A stretch of DNA of 64,000 bases from contig QAOA01002492.1 in assembly GCA_003255065.1 (NCBI GenBank), forward strand, positions 406,928 through 470,927. Direction: 5' to 3'. The first letter of the stretch is position 1; each line of letters starts with the position of its first letter. Below, in pieces: positions 44,459-56,410 of this stretch. Made by a program: the position numbers and the translations under genes. The notes beneath the pieces were generated by a model. The model saw only the letters and a program-made list of their open reading frames with translations. It did not search any database and had not been told where the DNA came from. Source of the DNA: Cercis canadensis (taxonomy: Eukaryota > Streptophyta > Magnoliopsida > Fabales > Fabaceae).

Positions 44459-45141
44459 CAAATCTAGACTGTTTTTCCATGGATCCTACAATCAAACCTA
44501 ATGGAGGTGTTGGTGATCTCAACAAGCCTTTCAAGTTCAAGGGAGTTCACTTCAATCGTTGGAAGGGAAAAGTTCTTTTCTACTTGAACCTTTTAAAGGT
44601 GTCTCATGTTCTCTCCGATTCAAATCCTAAGAAGACATCCATTGATGGGATGAGTGAAATAGAAAAAGAACTACATGATGAAAAAATAGCAAATTGGGAG
44701 AATGATGAATTCCATTATCGTTATTATTTACTTAATTGTTTATCTGATGAATTTTTTGATTATTATGAAAGGACTTACTCCACTACAAAGAAAATTTGGA
44801 GTACCTTGCAAAAAAAAAAATGATACAGAGGATGTCGGTGCAAAGAAGTATATTGCAAGTCGTTTCTTTCATTATCAAATGATGGATAATCGTTTTATCA
44901 TGGAGCAAAGTCAAGAGTTCCAAATGCTTGCACATGAAGTGAGATATGAAGGCATAACAATAGAAGATAATCTCCTTGTTGCTGCCATTGTTGACAAGCT
45001 ACCTCAATCATGGAGGGAGTTCCAAAAGACACTTCGCCATAAGCAAAAGGAAACAAGCTTGGAGAGTTTGATCACTCGCATTAGAGTGGAGGAAGAAGCT
45101 AGAAGCCAAGACATGCTCATGACTCAAAATAGTAATGGTAG
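44459..45141 (+). pseudogene. Copia#2 gag, 5' part
   Basis: The gag starts [20 protein letters not shown] at 44459 and continues [40 protein letters not shown] and WSTLQ. A run of A residues near 44810-44820 shifts the frame. It then reads [40 protein letters not shown] and [15 protein letters not shown]. It is cut by the Athila insertion after 45141 and resumes at 56411. Gag forms the virus-like particle in which copia RNA is reverse transcribed. Confidence 0.9.
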
Positions 45142-46441
45142 TGATAAGATATTATTTTACACTATTTGTTTCCCTTATATTTAGTCTTTTAGTGTGTGTT
45201 TCTAGTGATTTTTATGGCCTTTAGACATGTTTTGTAGATTTGGATTTGTTGGTGCTTATAGATTTTAGTTGCTTAACTGTTGAATTCTGGCACTACTTAC
45301 ATTTTTGACCATATCTTTGGCTAAATATGTCCAATTGATATGATTCTAGTTTCATTGGAAAGCTGACAGAAAATGATAAATTTCATATGAAGAGCCTAGA
45401 AGCTGATTCTCACGTCTGGATAACTGAAATTCGCGTACAAGCAGTCCATATTTTCTTCATCCACCCAGCATTGACTGATTCCTTTCCTTAGGCCTGCCTA
45501 TTGGACCAGAGGATGTTTATTTGGGCCAACATCTGCTTATTGGGCCAGCACACATGACACTAGGGCTTGATCACGTTTTTACCATTAATAATTTAGGAAA
45601 CTAGGTTTATTTTGTAATTAGGAAACCTAGAGGAGGCAGCCAGCTAGTATTTATTCTCAAGTTATTGAGGAAAATATAGCAACCAGAAGAGATACGAAAT
45701 TACCTTGAGCAGCTGCTGCCTCCTATTTTCTGAGTTCATTTTTTTTCTACTTTTGCCTTGTGTTTAAGCCTTCAATGGAGGGCTAAGTTCGTCTGTAATC
45801 AATTCAAGAGGAGCCAGCTTAATAATCCAGAGTTCCTGTGCTTCAACCGGGTTTGATTTAATTTAATTTGAATTACTGTTTCTTCCCCTCTTCATGTGAT
45901 TGAGTGGTACTTTGATTGCATGTTTTGTATGAATTTAAATCGGTTGATTAGATTCATAATAGCAATCAGATTGATAATCATAATTTAAAGGTCTTTAATA
46001 TATGGTTGACTTAGCTAATTCGATTATTAAATTAATCTGGACTTAGTGATATAGAGCGGTTGCATAGAGTCTTAATTCCATGATTAATTGAATCCTGATT
46101 GGTAAATTAGTAGGAATTCTAAGTGTTACTGTTAGGGGTTCCAGGTAACATTTAACCAAGAATTAAATCAGATCTAGGTTATCTTTAGTGAACAAGGATG
46201 GATTAAGGTTTGGTTGTCTGCTTGAGTTGATTGTGTTTTCTCTTATTTGATTAAATCTTGTTTACTGTTTTCTGAATTCTGATTATTCTGCATTCAACAA
46301 GAAACCCCTTATTCTGTTCTTGCTTAAGTTCTTAGTAGATTAACTGTTATAGTGAATCCTTGGGAGACGATACTAGTTGCATCCTATACTACAATTTAGT
46401 TGCAATTAGTATTTTAATTCTGTACGGTTCGGCACCCGTCA
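45142..46441 (+). repeat. Athila 5' LTR (1,300 bp)
   Basis: It runs from TGATAAGATATTATTTTACA to GGCACCCGTCA, directly followed by the primer binding region. It aligns along its length with the solo LTR at 1258-2577 and with the 3' LTR pieces at 54878-55566 and 56272-56410. Confidence 0.94.
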
Positions 46442-46448
46442 AAATTTT

Positions 46449-46466
46449 TGGTGCCGTTGCTGGGGA
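46449..46466 (+). promoter_or_regulatory. Athila primer binding site (tRNA-Asp type)
   Basis: TGGTGCCGTTGCTGGGGA lies 7 bp after the LTR. It differs at two positions from TGGCGCCGTTGCCGGGGA, the site complementary to the 3' end of plant tRNA-Asp that is used by Athila elements. Both differences are C to T changes. Confidence 0.88.
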
Positions 46467-47338
46467 ATTCACCTAACATATTAATCATCTTAGGACTCTT
46501 TTGTTACTATTTTGTTTGCTTATTTTTCTTGTTTCTGGTAATTTTCCTTCATTCGTTTTCATCCTGTTCTACTTGTTTTCCTATTTTGTTTTCTTTATCT
46601 GTTTAAGTTTTCTTTCTCTGTTTAGTGTTGCTGTTTCTGTCTTGTTTTTTATTCTGACCAACTGGGATTGAGCTGCAAATTAGTGGACAGAGAAATTGCT
46701 TTGTGAGAAGCACTGTGAGCTAAACTTTGTGCTATTATTGCCCTTGTTTTGTCTCATTTGCCACTATTATGTCTCATTTGCTATCTTAGTTCATTTTTTG
46801 GCAAAATTTCTATATTGTGTGAGCTTTGTGATTATTGTTTTTCTTGCTGTTCTATTTGCCTTGCTGTTTTAGGGTCCCATTGTGTGAATTCTTGTGCCTG
46901 TTCCCAAATTTTTCCCTATTTTCCTACCATTTTGGCATGAATTTGCGATTTTACGGGTAAAAATTCTATATGAATTTTTGTGCTCTGATTGAGCTAAAAA
47001 TTGGTCAGTTGAAGGAAAACGGTGTGAGAAATATAACTGAGTGCTAAAGCGCTGAGCACCACCCTATCTTGGCCAAATTCCATCGTTTGAACCCTTTTTT
47101 CAATTTTTTAATATTTTTTATTTGAGTTTTGAGTTTTATTTTCATCAATATTTCATGCTGTGGTGGTAGAAATTTTTTTAAAAATGTTTAGGTGGGTCAA
47201 TTAGTGTTATTTTGGTGTCTTTTTGCCTTTGTCTATTGCATTTAGTGTGTTTTAGTTTTTGCCCTTTTCTTTCACTGCTTTACTGCTTTCTGTTCTAGTA
47301 TGTTTTAGAATGTTTGTGTCACTTTATTTGCATGGTGT
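46467..47338 (+). other. Athila leader region
   Basis: A T-rich leader between primer site and gag (tttgttttctttatctgttt and similar). No coding sequence is recognised; the 63-codon frame at 46749 lies in this low-complexity stretch. Confidence 0.6.
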
Positions 47339-49100
47339 ATGACTCGGTCCTCTAATTTTGAACTACTTGAAGGTTATTTTGAAATTGAAAGAACTTTGCA
47401 TACACTTGCTAGGGCACGTAGAGTTCCTAATCATATAAGGCATACTATGGCTGAGAATAACATGAATCTTGATGATGACCCTATGGTTAATCATGCTGCC
47501 AATAGCGCTAACAATGATAACATGTATGCTTGGGCTAGGACTCTTAAGGAGTTGGCTGCCCCTGATGATAACTACCAGCCTTTGTGTATTCACTATCCTG
47601 ATTTAGATGTCAATTTTGAGTGAAAGTCTGGATTAATACACTTGCTCCCAAAGTTTCATGGACTTGTAGGTGAAGACCCTCACAAGCACTTAAAGGAGTT
47701 TCACATAGTGTGTTCCACCATGAGACCTCAAGGAATCACAGAAGAGCAAATCAAGCTAAGGGCCTTCCCTTTTTCATTAGATGAAGCAGCAAATGATTGG
47801 CTATATTACTTGCAGTCATCCACCATCACAAGCTGGAATGACATGAAGAGGTGCTTCCTTGAAAAGTCTTTCCCTGCCTTTAGATCTGCTGCCTTCAGGA
47901 AAGATATATGTGGCATAAGGCAAAACAGTGGAGAGACATTACATGAGTACTGGGAGAGATTCAAGAAACTCTGTGGAAGCTGCCCCCATCATCAAATCAG
48001 TGACCAGTTGCTCATCCAGTATTTCTACGAAGGACTTTTTCCTATGGATCGAGGCTATGTGGATGCTGCTTCTGGAGGTGCCTTAGTGGACAAGACCCCT
48101 GCAGTTGCAAAAGATTTAATATCCAAAATGTCAGACAATGCACAGCAATTTGGTACAAGGATGATCACCCCAGCTAGAGGAGTGAATGAGGTGCAGATGG
48201 CAGATCAACAGAGGGTGGAGACTCGTTTGAAGGAACTGACCTCCTTGGTTAGATAGCTAGCAATGGGGCACACACCGGTTCAAGCTCATGTCAATCTATA
48301 TGGAATATGTTCCCTGTCTAGTCATCTAATAGATCAGTGCCTTACTCTCCAAGATAACATTGAAGTAGTGGATGGAGTCTTTCCTGGCAGACCTTACCAG
48401 CAGCCCAGATATGACCCCCACTCCTCCACCTATAACCCTGGCTGGAGAAATCACCCTAATTTAAGGTATGGAGGCAATTCTGGCCAACCTTACCAATAGC
48501 AGCAACAACAAACGTACTAGCCACAACAGCCTAGGTACAATGCAGGTTCAAGCAACCAACAGTTCCAAGCACTAATGAAGCAACTTGTGCAACCAGTTAA
48601 CAAGCCAGAACCGAGCCTGGAAGACTTAGTGAAGCAATTGGCAAGCAGCAACATCCAATTCCAACAGAGGACTGAGACTAGCATTCAGAGCTTGGAGACT
48701 CAGATAGGTCAACTTGCAANACGTACTAGCCACAACAGCCTAGGTACAATGCAGGTTCAAGCAACCAGCAGTTCCAAGCACTAATGAAGCAACCTGTGCA
48801 ACCAGTTAACAAGCCAGAACCGAGCCTGGAAGACTTAGTGAAGCAATTGGCAAGCAGCAACATCCAATTCCAACAGAGGACTGAGACTAGCATTCAGAGC
48901 TTGGAGACTCAGATAGGTCAACTTGCAAGCACCATTAGTGAGCTGAAGTCTCAAGGTTCTGGCAATTTTCCTTCTCAGACAGTCACCAATCCAAGAGGCA
49001 ATGTGAGTGTCATAACCCTGCGCAGTGGTAAAGAAGTGAGTGCTCCAGAACCTAGCCTGCCTTCTACGGTTCAAAATTTTGTTCAAGAAAAAAATTCAAA
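47339..49100 (+). pseudogene. Athila gag (capsid/nucleocapsid) relic
   Basis: It starts MTRSSNFELLEGYFEIERTL at 47339. The capsid core follows from 47640: LLPKFHGLVGEDPHKHLKEF, RAFPFSLDEAANDWLYYLQ, RCFLEKSFPAFRSAAFRKDI and GETLHEYWERFKKLCGSCPH. This is the retrotransposon-gag domain typical of Athila. A Pro/Gln-rich segment and an LKQLASSNIQFQQRTE-like coiled region follow (48575-48930). Stops at 47621, 48256, 48499 and 48516 are mostly CAG-to-TAG type. The repeat of residues around 48512-48928 is caused by the assembly duplication, not by the element. Confidence 0.88.
48512..48928. repeat. 208-bp duplication flanking the N at 48720
   Basis: 48512-48719 and 48721-48928 are near-identical direct copies in the Athila gag joined by one N. 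Collapsing them restores a gag of normal order, so this is probably an assembly overlap. Confidence 0.9.
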
Positions 49101-50229
49101 CCCTGCAGCCTCTAAAGCTATCCCAAAACAACAGCCAATCCCCCTTCAGGATCGGGCAGAGATCTCTACCCCTAGTATTCCTCTCCCCTTTCCAAACAAA
49201 GTTACACAGTCTAAGAAAATTGTTGAGCATGAGCTAGATAAAGAGATCATGGATACTTTCAGGAAGATAGAAGTCAATATACCTCTCCTGGAAGCAATTA
49301 AACAGATTCCCAAATATGCAAGGTCTCTGAAGGATTTGTGTACCCACAAGAGAAGACTAAAGGGTAATGAGAAAGTGAGCATGAGCAGAAACGTGTCAGC
49401 AATGATCCAGCCTCACCTGCTATCAAAGTGCACTGATCCTGGAACGTTTACTATTCCTTGCACTGTTGGAGACAAGCAGTTTACAAATGTCATGCTAGAT
49501 CTGGGTGCTTCAATCAACGTGATGCCCAAGTCCATTTATTCATCACTGCAGATTGGAGAACTGAAGCCCACTAGAGTTGTCATTCAGCTTGCTAATAGAA
49601 GCACAACATATCCTGCAGGCCTTCTTGAGGATGTTTTGGTTAGGGTAAATTATTTAATTTTTTCAGCTGATTTTTATGTATTAAATATGGAAGATGAGTC
49701 TATGTCTGGACATGCCCCTTTGATCTTGGGTAGACCCTTCCTTAAAATTGCTAAGACCATAATTGATGTGCATGCTGGTAACCTTTCCATGGAATTTGAT
49801 GATACTGTAATTCACTTTAATTTATGTGATGCCATGAAACACCCTCTAGAAGAGCATTCAGTGTTTCAAATAGATGTCATAGACCTGCTAGTTGATGATG
49901 TGCATGCTGAATTAGTAGCTGCATTTTCTGATATAGTAGGTTTGCTTAATACTTTAGAGTGTTCTGCATGTGCTAATTGTGATGGGAATTGTGCTGCTTG
50001 TTCTGAAATTTCTGCATATATGGGATATGATGAGACTGTTTTAGAGCATAGTGCAGAGCTTGCAGGTGTTTCTGAGCTTCACACAACAGACTTGGTTTCT
50101 CCAACCAAGCTAGTTCCCTCTGTGCAGCAGCCACCCATTCTTGAGCTGAAACTGTTACCTGACCATCTCAAGTATGCTTTCCTAGAAGCAGAAGAGAAGT
50201 TGCCAGTCATCATAGCCAACAATCTGTAA
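49101..50229 (+). pseudogene. Athila protease region
   Basis: The open frame that begins in the gag tail (48784) continues through ELDKEIMDTFRKIEVNIPLL and YARSLKDLCTHKRRL to the aspartic protease, CTDPGTFTIPCTVGDKQFTN followed by MLDLGASINVMPKSIYSSLQ (49430-49560) and APLILGRPFL (49710-49740). The active-site Asp within DLGAS is present (DLGA is the Athila form of the DTG/DSG motif). The frame stops at 50227, in the linker to RT. This is the longest open frame in the window (481 codons). Confidence 0.9.
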
Positions 50230-51933
50230 CCTGAACATGAAGAGAGGTTGTTGCAGATTTTGAAGCAGTGGAAGACAGTCATTAGATGGACACTTGCAGA
50301 CATTCCTGGCATTAGCCCCTCCACCTGCATGCATAGGATTTTATTGGAGGAAGAAGCTAAACCAGTGAGGCAGCCTTAAAGGCGACTTAACCCGTTGATT
50401 ATGGATGTGGTCAAGAAAGAAGTGAGCAAGCTATTGTCAGCCGGCATTATCTACCCCATCTCAGACAACAAATGGGTGAGTCCAGTTCAAGTGGTTCCAA
50501 AGAAGAATGGCATAACTGTGGAAGCCAATGAGAAGAACGAGTTGATCCCCACCAGAGTGCAAAACAGCTGGCACGTCTGCATCGATTATAGAAGACTCAA
50601 CCAAGCGACAAGGAATGATCACTTCCCTCAGCCATTTATTGATCAGATATTAGAGAGACTGACAGGGAAGTCCCACTACTGCTTCCTGGATGGCTTCTCA
50701 AGCTACTTCCAGATTCACATAGCCCCGGAGGATTAGGAGAAGACGACTTTCACCTGTCCATTTGACACATTTGCATATAGGAGGATGCCCTTCGACCTGT
50801 GTAATGCCCCTGGTACATTCCAACGATGTATAGTGAGCATCTTTTCTGGTTTTTTAGAACACTGCATGGAAGTTTTCATGGACGACTTTACTGTGTATGG
50901 TTCCTCTTTTGATGCATGTTTAGATAGTCTTGTTAAGGTACTTGATAGATGCATTGATACTAACCTTGTTCTTAATTTTGAGAAATATCACTTCATGGTA
51001 GAACAAGGCATAGTTTTAGGGCATGTAATTTCTAGCAAAGGCATTGAAGTAGATAAGGCTAAGATAGATGTCATTGCCTCTTTACCCTACCCCACTTGTG
51101 TGCGAAAAGTGCGTTTCTTTCTTGGTCATGCAGGGTTTTACAGGCAATTCATCCAGGACTTCAACAAGATTGCCTTGCCATTGTCTAAGCTTCTCCAAAA
51201 AGAAATGAATTTCGACTTTGATAAGCAGTGCAGAGTAGCCTTTGATCAGCTGAAGCAGAGCCTTACCTCCCCTCCCATCATGCAGCCACCTAACTGGGAG
51301 TTTCCCTTCGAGCTCATGTGCGATGCATCAAACTTTGCAGTAGGCGCTATCCTTGCACAACGAGTGGATAAGCTGTCCCACGTGATTTATTATGCCTCTC
51401 ACACTTTGGATGCTGCCCAAGCAAATTACACCACTACTGAGAAAGAGCTCCTTGCTATTGTGTTTGCTTTAGATAAATTTCATTCATATTTGCTTAATTC
51501 TAAAGTCATTGCTTTCTCTGATCATGCAGCTTTAAAGTACTTGCTCAAGAAGCCGGATGTGAAGCCTAAGCTCATTAGGTGGATGCTGCTCTTGCAAGAA
51601 TTTGACCTTGAGATCAGAGACAATAGTGGAGCTGAGAACTTGGTAGCAAATCACCTGAGTCGGATACCACTGACTTTGGACAGCCTTCCCATCAGAGAGA
51701 CCTTCCTGGATGAGCAGTTTTATCAATTGCAAGGTACAAATCCTTGGTATGTTGACTTGGTAAACTATTTAGTTGCTTCTGAGTTACTTGCTTATTTTAA
51801 GAAGCATCAAGTAAATAAGCTTAAAAATGAATCCAAACATTATGTGTGGGATGACCCCTACTTGTGGAGACTGTGTAGTGACCAAGTAATTAGGAGGTGT
51901 GTGTCTGGACATGAGTCTAAGTCTGTGTTGTAG
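50230..51933 (+). pseudogene. Athila reverse transcriptase and RNase H
   Basis: RT motifs in order: [86 protein letters not shown] and the catalytic [11 protein letters not shown] (Asp pair at 50881-50886). RNase H follows with [14 protein letters not shown] (51319-51360), [17 protein letters not shown] and [15 protein letters not shown] (51517-51560), then ANHLSRIP. Stops at 50227, 50378 (QPQRRLNP changed to QP-stop) and 50734 (ED-stop-EKT) break the frame. All three fit C-to-T changes in CAG or CAA codons. Confidence 0.93.
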
Positions 51934-53038
51934 TTCTGTCATACTTCTGCATGTGGTGGTCATTTTGGACCTCAGCGTACTACTTGTAAAGTTTTAGATT
52001 CTGGACTCTATTGGCCTACCCTATTTCATAATTCGTACAGCTTTTGTAAGAATTGTGCCCAATGCCAACGGACAGGTAATATTTCCCATAGGAATGAGAT
52101 GCCTCAACAGCCTTTGCTATTTTGTGAGATATTTGATGTTTGGGGTATCGATTTCATTGGTCTTTTCCCTACTTCTTTTGGTTTTGTGTATATTCTTTTA
52201 GTTGTGGACTATGTTTCTAAATGGGTAGAGGCCAAGGCCACTCGGACTGACGATTCTCGTGTTGTCTTAGATTTTGTCAGGACTCACATTTTCTGCAGGT
52301 TTGGCATTCCAAGAGCCATCATCAGTGACCAAGGTTCTCACTTCTGCAATAGGCACATGGCTGCTTTGTCAAGAAAGTATGGTGTGGTGCACAAGGTGTC
52401 AACCCCTTACCATCCACAGACCAATGGGCAAGCAAAGGTGTCAAATAGGGAGATCAAGCAACTTTTAGAGAAGACTGTCCAACCTAACAGAAAAGATTGA
52501 AGCATACGTCTGGACGATGCATTGTGCCTATCGGACTGCATACAAGACCCCTATAGGCATGTCCCCTTACAGGCTAGTCTTTGGCAAGGCATGTCACCTT
52601 CCAGTAGAGATCGAGCATAAGAAGTATTGGGAAGTGAAGTAGTGTAATATTGACTTGGCTCAAGCTGATTCTCAAAGGAAGCTGCAACTACAAGAATTGA
52701 AAGAAATTAGGTTGGAGGCTTATGAGAATTCCAGAATCTATAAAGAAAATACCAAGGTTGTCCATGACAAGATGTTGGTGAGAAAAGAGTTCCACATTGG
52801 TCAGAAAATGCTGCTCTACAACTCCCGTCTCAAGCTAATGCTCGGCAAGCTTCGTTCTCGATGGATAGGTCCTTTTGTGGTGACTTATGTCTTTCCTTAT
52901 GGTGCAATTGAGATCAAGAATGAGGCAACCAACCAGACCTTCCCAGTGAATGGATATCGGCTGAAACCTTTCTATGAGGGTTTTCAAAAGCAAGTGGTGG
53001 AGGAGGTGCACTTGTCTGCTACCCTCTATGAGACTTAA
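51934..53038 (+). pseudogene. Athila integrase
   Basis: The HHCC zinc-binding part reads FCHTSACGGHFGPQRT, then CKNCAQCQRTGNI (51935-52080). The DDE core has FDVWGIDFIGLFP (first Asp ~52150), AIISDQGSHFCNRH (second Asp ~52328) and [16 protein letters not shown] (Glu ~52452). The C-terminal part has [20 protein letters not shown], then [16 protein letters not shown] and [20 protein letters not shown]. Stops occur at 51931, 52498 (TGG to TGA type) and 52640, with a small deletion near 52530. It would have joined element DNA to the target. Confidence 0.92.
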
Positions 53039-54877
53039 ACCCACAGGCTGTTTTCTTTTCCCTTCTCTTTTATTTTTAGTGCCTTACTTTTACTGTTTGC
53101 TTTGTCCATTGCATTGAGGACACTGCAAAAATTTAAGTGTGGGGGAGGGATTAGCATGTTGTGTGTGTTTTTATGCTTTCTGTTTTTATGTTTTTCAGTT
53201 TCTGTTTCTGTTTTACTTGCTGTTTTTACTGTTTTCTATTTTTCAGTTTAGATTTTTAGTGTTATGTTTTCTGTTTTAGGCTTAGTTTTCTGTTTTATGT
53301 GTTTTTAAATTTTCTGTTTATTGTTTTCTGTGCTTTTATCATGCTGTTTTTGTTGTTTTCTATTATTCTGCTTTGCTATTTTTAGAATTTAAAATTCTGT
53401 TTTCTGTTTTCTTTTAGGTTTGTTGTTTTTCTGTTTTGTTTTTAAATTTTTCTGGTTCTTTCCAATCAATTTAAGAGTTGTGAAGAGAGTGATTTGAACC
53501 AATTTTGATTCTAGAGTTGCTGCAACATGAGTGGACAATAATCTTNTTTTAGTGTTATGTTTTCTGTTTTAGGCTTAGTTTTCTGTTTTATGTGTTTTTA
53601 AATTTTCTATTTATTGTTTTCTGTGCTTTTATCATGCTGTTTTTGCTGTTTTCTATTATTCTGCTTTGCTATTTTTAGAATTTAAAATTCTGTTTTCTAT
53701 TTTCTTTTAGGTTTGTTGTTTTTCTGTTTTGTTTTTAAATTTTTCTGGTTCTTTCCAATCAATTTAAGAGTTGTGAAGAGAGTGATTTGAACCAATTTTG
53801 ATTCTAGAGTTGCTGCAACATGAGTGGACAATAATCTTGCTTCTTGGATTTAAGTTGTATGACAACAAAATTTGATTTGGATGAGTTGATTCTTGGTAGT
53901 CTTATAAGCTGTGAGGATTTGAGCCATATGTCATGATTCTTTTGTGTGTTTTCATCTATTAATTTGACACTCTAGAACTTGTTCTGTTTCTTAGTTGAGG
54001 TTACATTTGCACATGCATGCATAAAAGTGATTAAGGCATCCCTTTCTTTGAGAAGCTACTTGACCAAATAGCTAACCTTGATGTTATCCTTTGATTACCC
54101 CTTTTTGAGCCTAATAATCCTTTCTTTCATGTGTAGCTCATTGCAAGCATAAGTGTAAAACCATGTACTACCCAACCCTTAGGAATTGAAGAGCATTGCA
54201 TTGAATAAAAAGGGAGTGAATTCTTACAAAAAAAAGTATCAAGTTGTGGCTGATTGGTTGTGGCTGAATTGTTAAGTGTTATGCTTCAAAAAGAAGAAGA
54301 AAAATGAAAAAGAAATATAGCAGTAGAAAAAGAATAAAGTTATTTTGGGAAAAGAAAAAAATGAGTTGAAGCCCAAAGTCAAGATGCATAAAGTACTTGA
54401 ATTTCTCCATTATTAGATGCTCTTTGTGATTCCTTGGCTGCTTTAGCCATTTTTCCATATTATTGTCATCCTTTTACCTTTCCCCATTACAACCCTTTAA
54501 AAGTCCTTTTGATTTGTGTTATGCATGTGACATAGGTAGTGGAGATTGAGAATATGAACAAGCTTATGGTAGTGTGATTTTTGATAGGATAATTTGAGAG
54601 AAACACTTACCTTAGACACTTGAGGGAATTGAGAGCATTTATTTATCTTGTGAGAGGCTATCTACTTTGACTCATTCCTATTAATTAAAATTGTCATATT
54701 TTTTGTTCTCTAGTTGTCAAGAGATATTGTTCCATGAGTGTTGTTGTTTCTTTAAGTTTGAATTGTTTTCTTACCTTAATCTTTGCATTCTTGATTTGAT
54801 TGGAGAGTTGCTTTCTTTTTCTAGTTTGATTTTTGTGATTTTTCCTAGGAGTGCAAAAAGCTAAGTGTGAGAGAATT
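53039..54877 (+). other. Athila 3' noncoding region
   Basis: A purine block, aagtgtgggggaggga, lies at 53135-53150, followed by T-rich tttctgttttctg repeats (53150-53460, duplicated around the N at 53546). An A/G-rich aagaagaagaaaaatg stretch lies at 54290-54370. No env-like frame is seen. A second purine-rich stretch, aagtgtgagagaattt, directly before the LTR at about 54862-54877 is the likely polypurine tract. Confidence 0.65.
53254..53838. repeat. 292-bp duplication flanking the N at 53546
   Basis: 53254-53545 and 53547-53838 are near-identical direct copies with one N between them, again a likely assembly overlap within the Athila 3' noncoding region. Confidence 0.88.
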
Positions 54878-56410
54878 TGATAAGACATTATTTTACACTA
54901 TTTGTTTCCCTTATACTTAGTCTTTTAGTGTGTGTTTCTAGTGATTTTTATGGCCTTTAGACATGTTTTGTAGATTTGGATTTGTTGGTGCTTATAGATT
55001 TTAGTTGCTTAACTGTTGAATTCTGGCACTGCTTACATTTTTCACCATATCTTTGGCTACAGATTTCCGATTGATGTAATTCTAGTTTCATTGGAAAGAT
55101 GACAGAAAATGCTAAATTTCATATGCAGAGCCCAAAAGCTTATTCTAGTGTCTGGACAACTGAAATTCGCGTGCAAGCAATCTAGGTTTTCTACATCCGC
55201 CCAGCATTGACTGATTCCTTTCCTTAGGCCTGCCTATTGGACCATAGCATGTTTATTTGTGCCAACATCTGCTTATTGGGCTAGCACACATGACACCAGG
55301 GCTTGATCATGTTTTTACCATTAATAATTTAGGAAACTAGATTTATTTTATAATTAGGAAACCTAGAGGAGGCAGCCAGCTAGTATTTATTCTCAAGTTG
55401 TTGAGGAAAATATACCAACCAAAAGAGATACGAAATTACCTTGAGCAGATGCTACCTCCTATTTTCTGGGTTCCTTTTTTTCTACTTTTGCCTTGTGTTT
55501 AAGCCTTCAATGGAGGGCTAAGTTCGTTTGTAATCAATTCAAGAGGAGCCAACTTAATAATCCAGANTAAAATTGAGACATGATTCAAAGGTAAAAGAGG
55601 AAAAAACTCTGGTTTGAAGGTCAAATCAGCCTTGCATCTCCTCCCTTCAATCCTTCCCTTGCCTCCTTTGTGCCTCTAAGAGTGTCTAAGAACGACCTCC
55701 CTTCTAATTCCCTTGTTTCCTATTTATATCCCCCACTCTAAAGCCCTAAAACCCATGAGAAAATAAGCCACGTCTGCAGAATTAACTTCGGGCGCCGCAC
55801 CTCTGAAGTTTGGGCGCCGCACCTCTGAGTTGCTGGAAGAAATCTGGTTCTTTTCATTTTTCGGGCGCCGCACCTCTGTATTTTGAGGGGTGCGGCGCTA
55901 CTGTTCAAGGGGTGCAGCGCTACTGTTCAAGGGGTGCGGCTCTGCGCTGCTGTCCCAACATGTGTATTTTTTCGCATACGGGGGGTGCGGCGCTACTGTT
56001 CAAGGGGTGCGGCGCTACTGTTCAAGGGGTGCACCCCTGAGCTGCTGTCCTGGTTTTAAGTTTCATGCTCCAGGGGCCGCGACTCTAGGTTTTGAGCGCC
56101 GTAACTCTTGAATTCTGTCCCAAAAACTTCTCAATTCTTCAATTCTTCATTCTAACCTATGAAACCTACAATTTAACATAAAAGATCACATTATATGATG
56201 ATTAATCTCAATAAACAATCAAATACTTAAGTAAAGGATATCTAAAAAGTGGATATAAAAGCCACTCAACAAACCCCCTATTCTGTTCTAGCTTAAGTTC
56301 TTAGTAGATTAACTATTCAGGTGAATCCTTGGGAGACGACACTAGTTGCATCCTATACTACAATTTAGTTGCAATTAGTATTGTAATTTTGTATGGTTCG
56401 GCACCCGTCA
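54878..56410 (+). repeat. Athila 3' LTR, interrupted
   Basis: The left part 54878-55566 aligns with 45142-45836 of the 5' LTR. The right part 56272-56410 aligns with the last ~140 bp. Between them lie the N at 55567 and a fragment of the solo-LTR family (55568-56271). About 470 bp of this LTR (from ccagagttcctg to cattcaac) are absent, as is the left half of the inserted LTR, so sequence is probably missing at the N. Confidence 0.88.
55568..56271. mobile_element. Fragment of the same solo-LTR family as 3232-4560
   Basis: It aligns with 3966-4562 and then extends ~40 bp further to GCCACTCAACA, the family's missing end. The GC-rich part (55800-56060) has more copies of the ggggtgcggcgctactgttcaa unit than its relative: about four against one or two. 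The left half of the element is not present beyond the N. Short ORFs in the GC-rich part are not genes. Confidence 0.85.

Larger units (their letters stand above)
45142..56410 (+). mobile_element. Athila-type Ty3/gypsy retrotransposon
   Basis: LTRs start TGATAAG and end CACCCGTCA; the target duplication is GGTAG (45137-45141) and AGTAG (56411-56415), one mismatch. The matching empty site is visible in copia#1 gag. After the 5' LTR comes an Athila-type primer site, then gag, protease, RT-RNase H and integrase in Ty3 order. No env-like ORF is seen between integrase and the 3' LTR. The 3' LTR is interrupted by another LTR fragment and an N. Internal assembly duplications sit at 48720 and 53546. 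LTR divergence by eye is several percent, so the insertion is not recent. Confidence 0.93.

Noticed and set aside
53135..53150. Purine block aagtgtgggggaggga as the Athila polypurine tract
   Set aside because: It is 1.7 kb upstream of the 3' LTR; the stretch at 54862-54877 directly abuts the LTR and fits better. The first block may be a conserved internal motif.
55810..56111. Cys/Gly-rich small proteins
   Set aside because: The frames come from the GC-rich minisatellite in an LTR and are not conserved in the sister copy.
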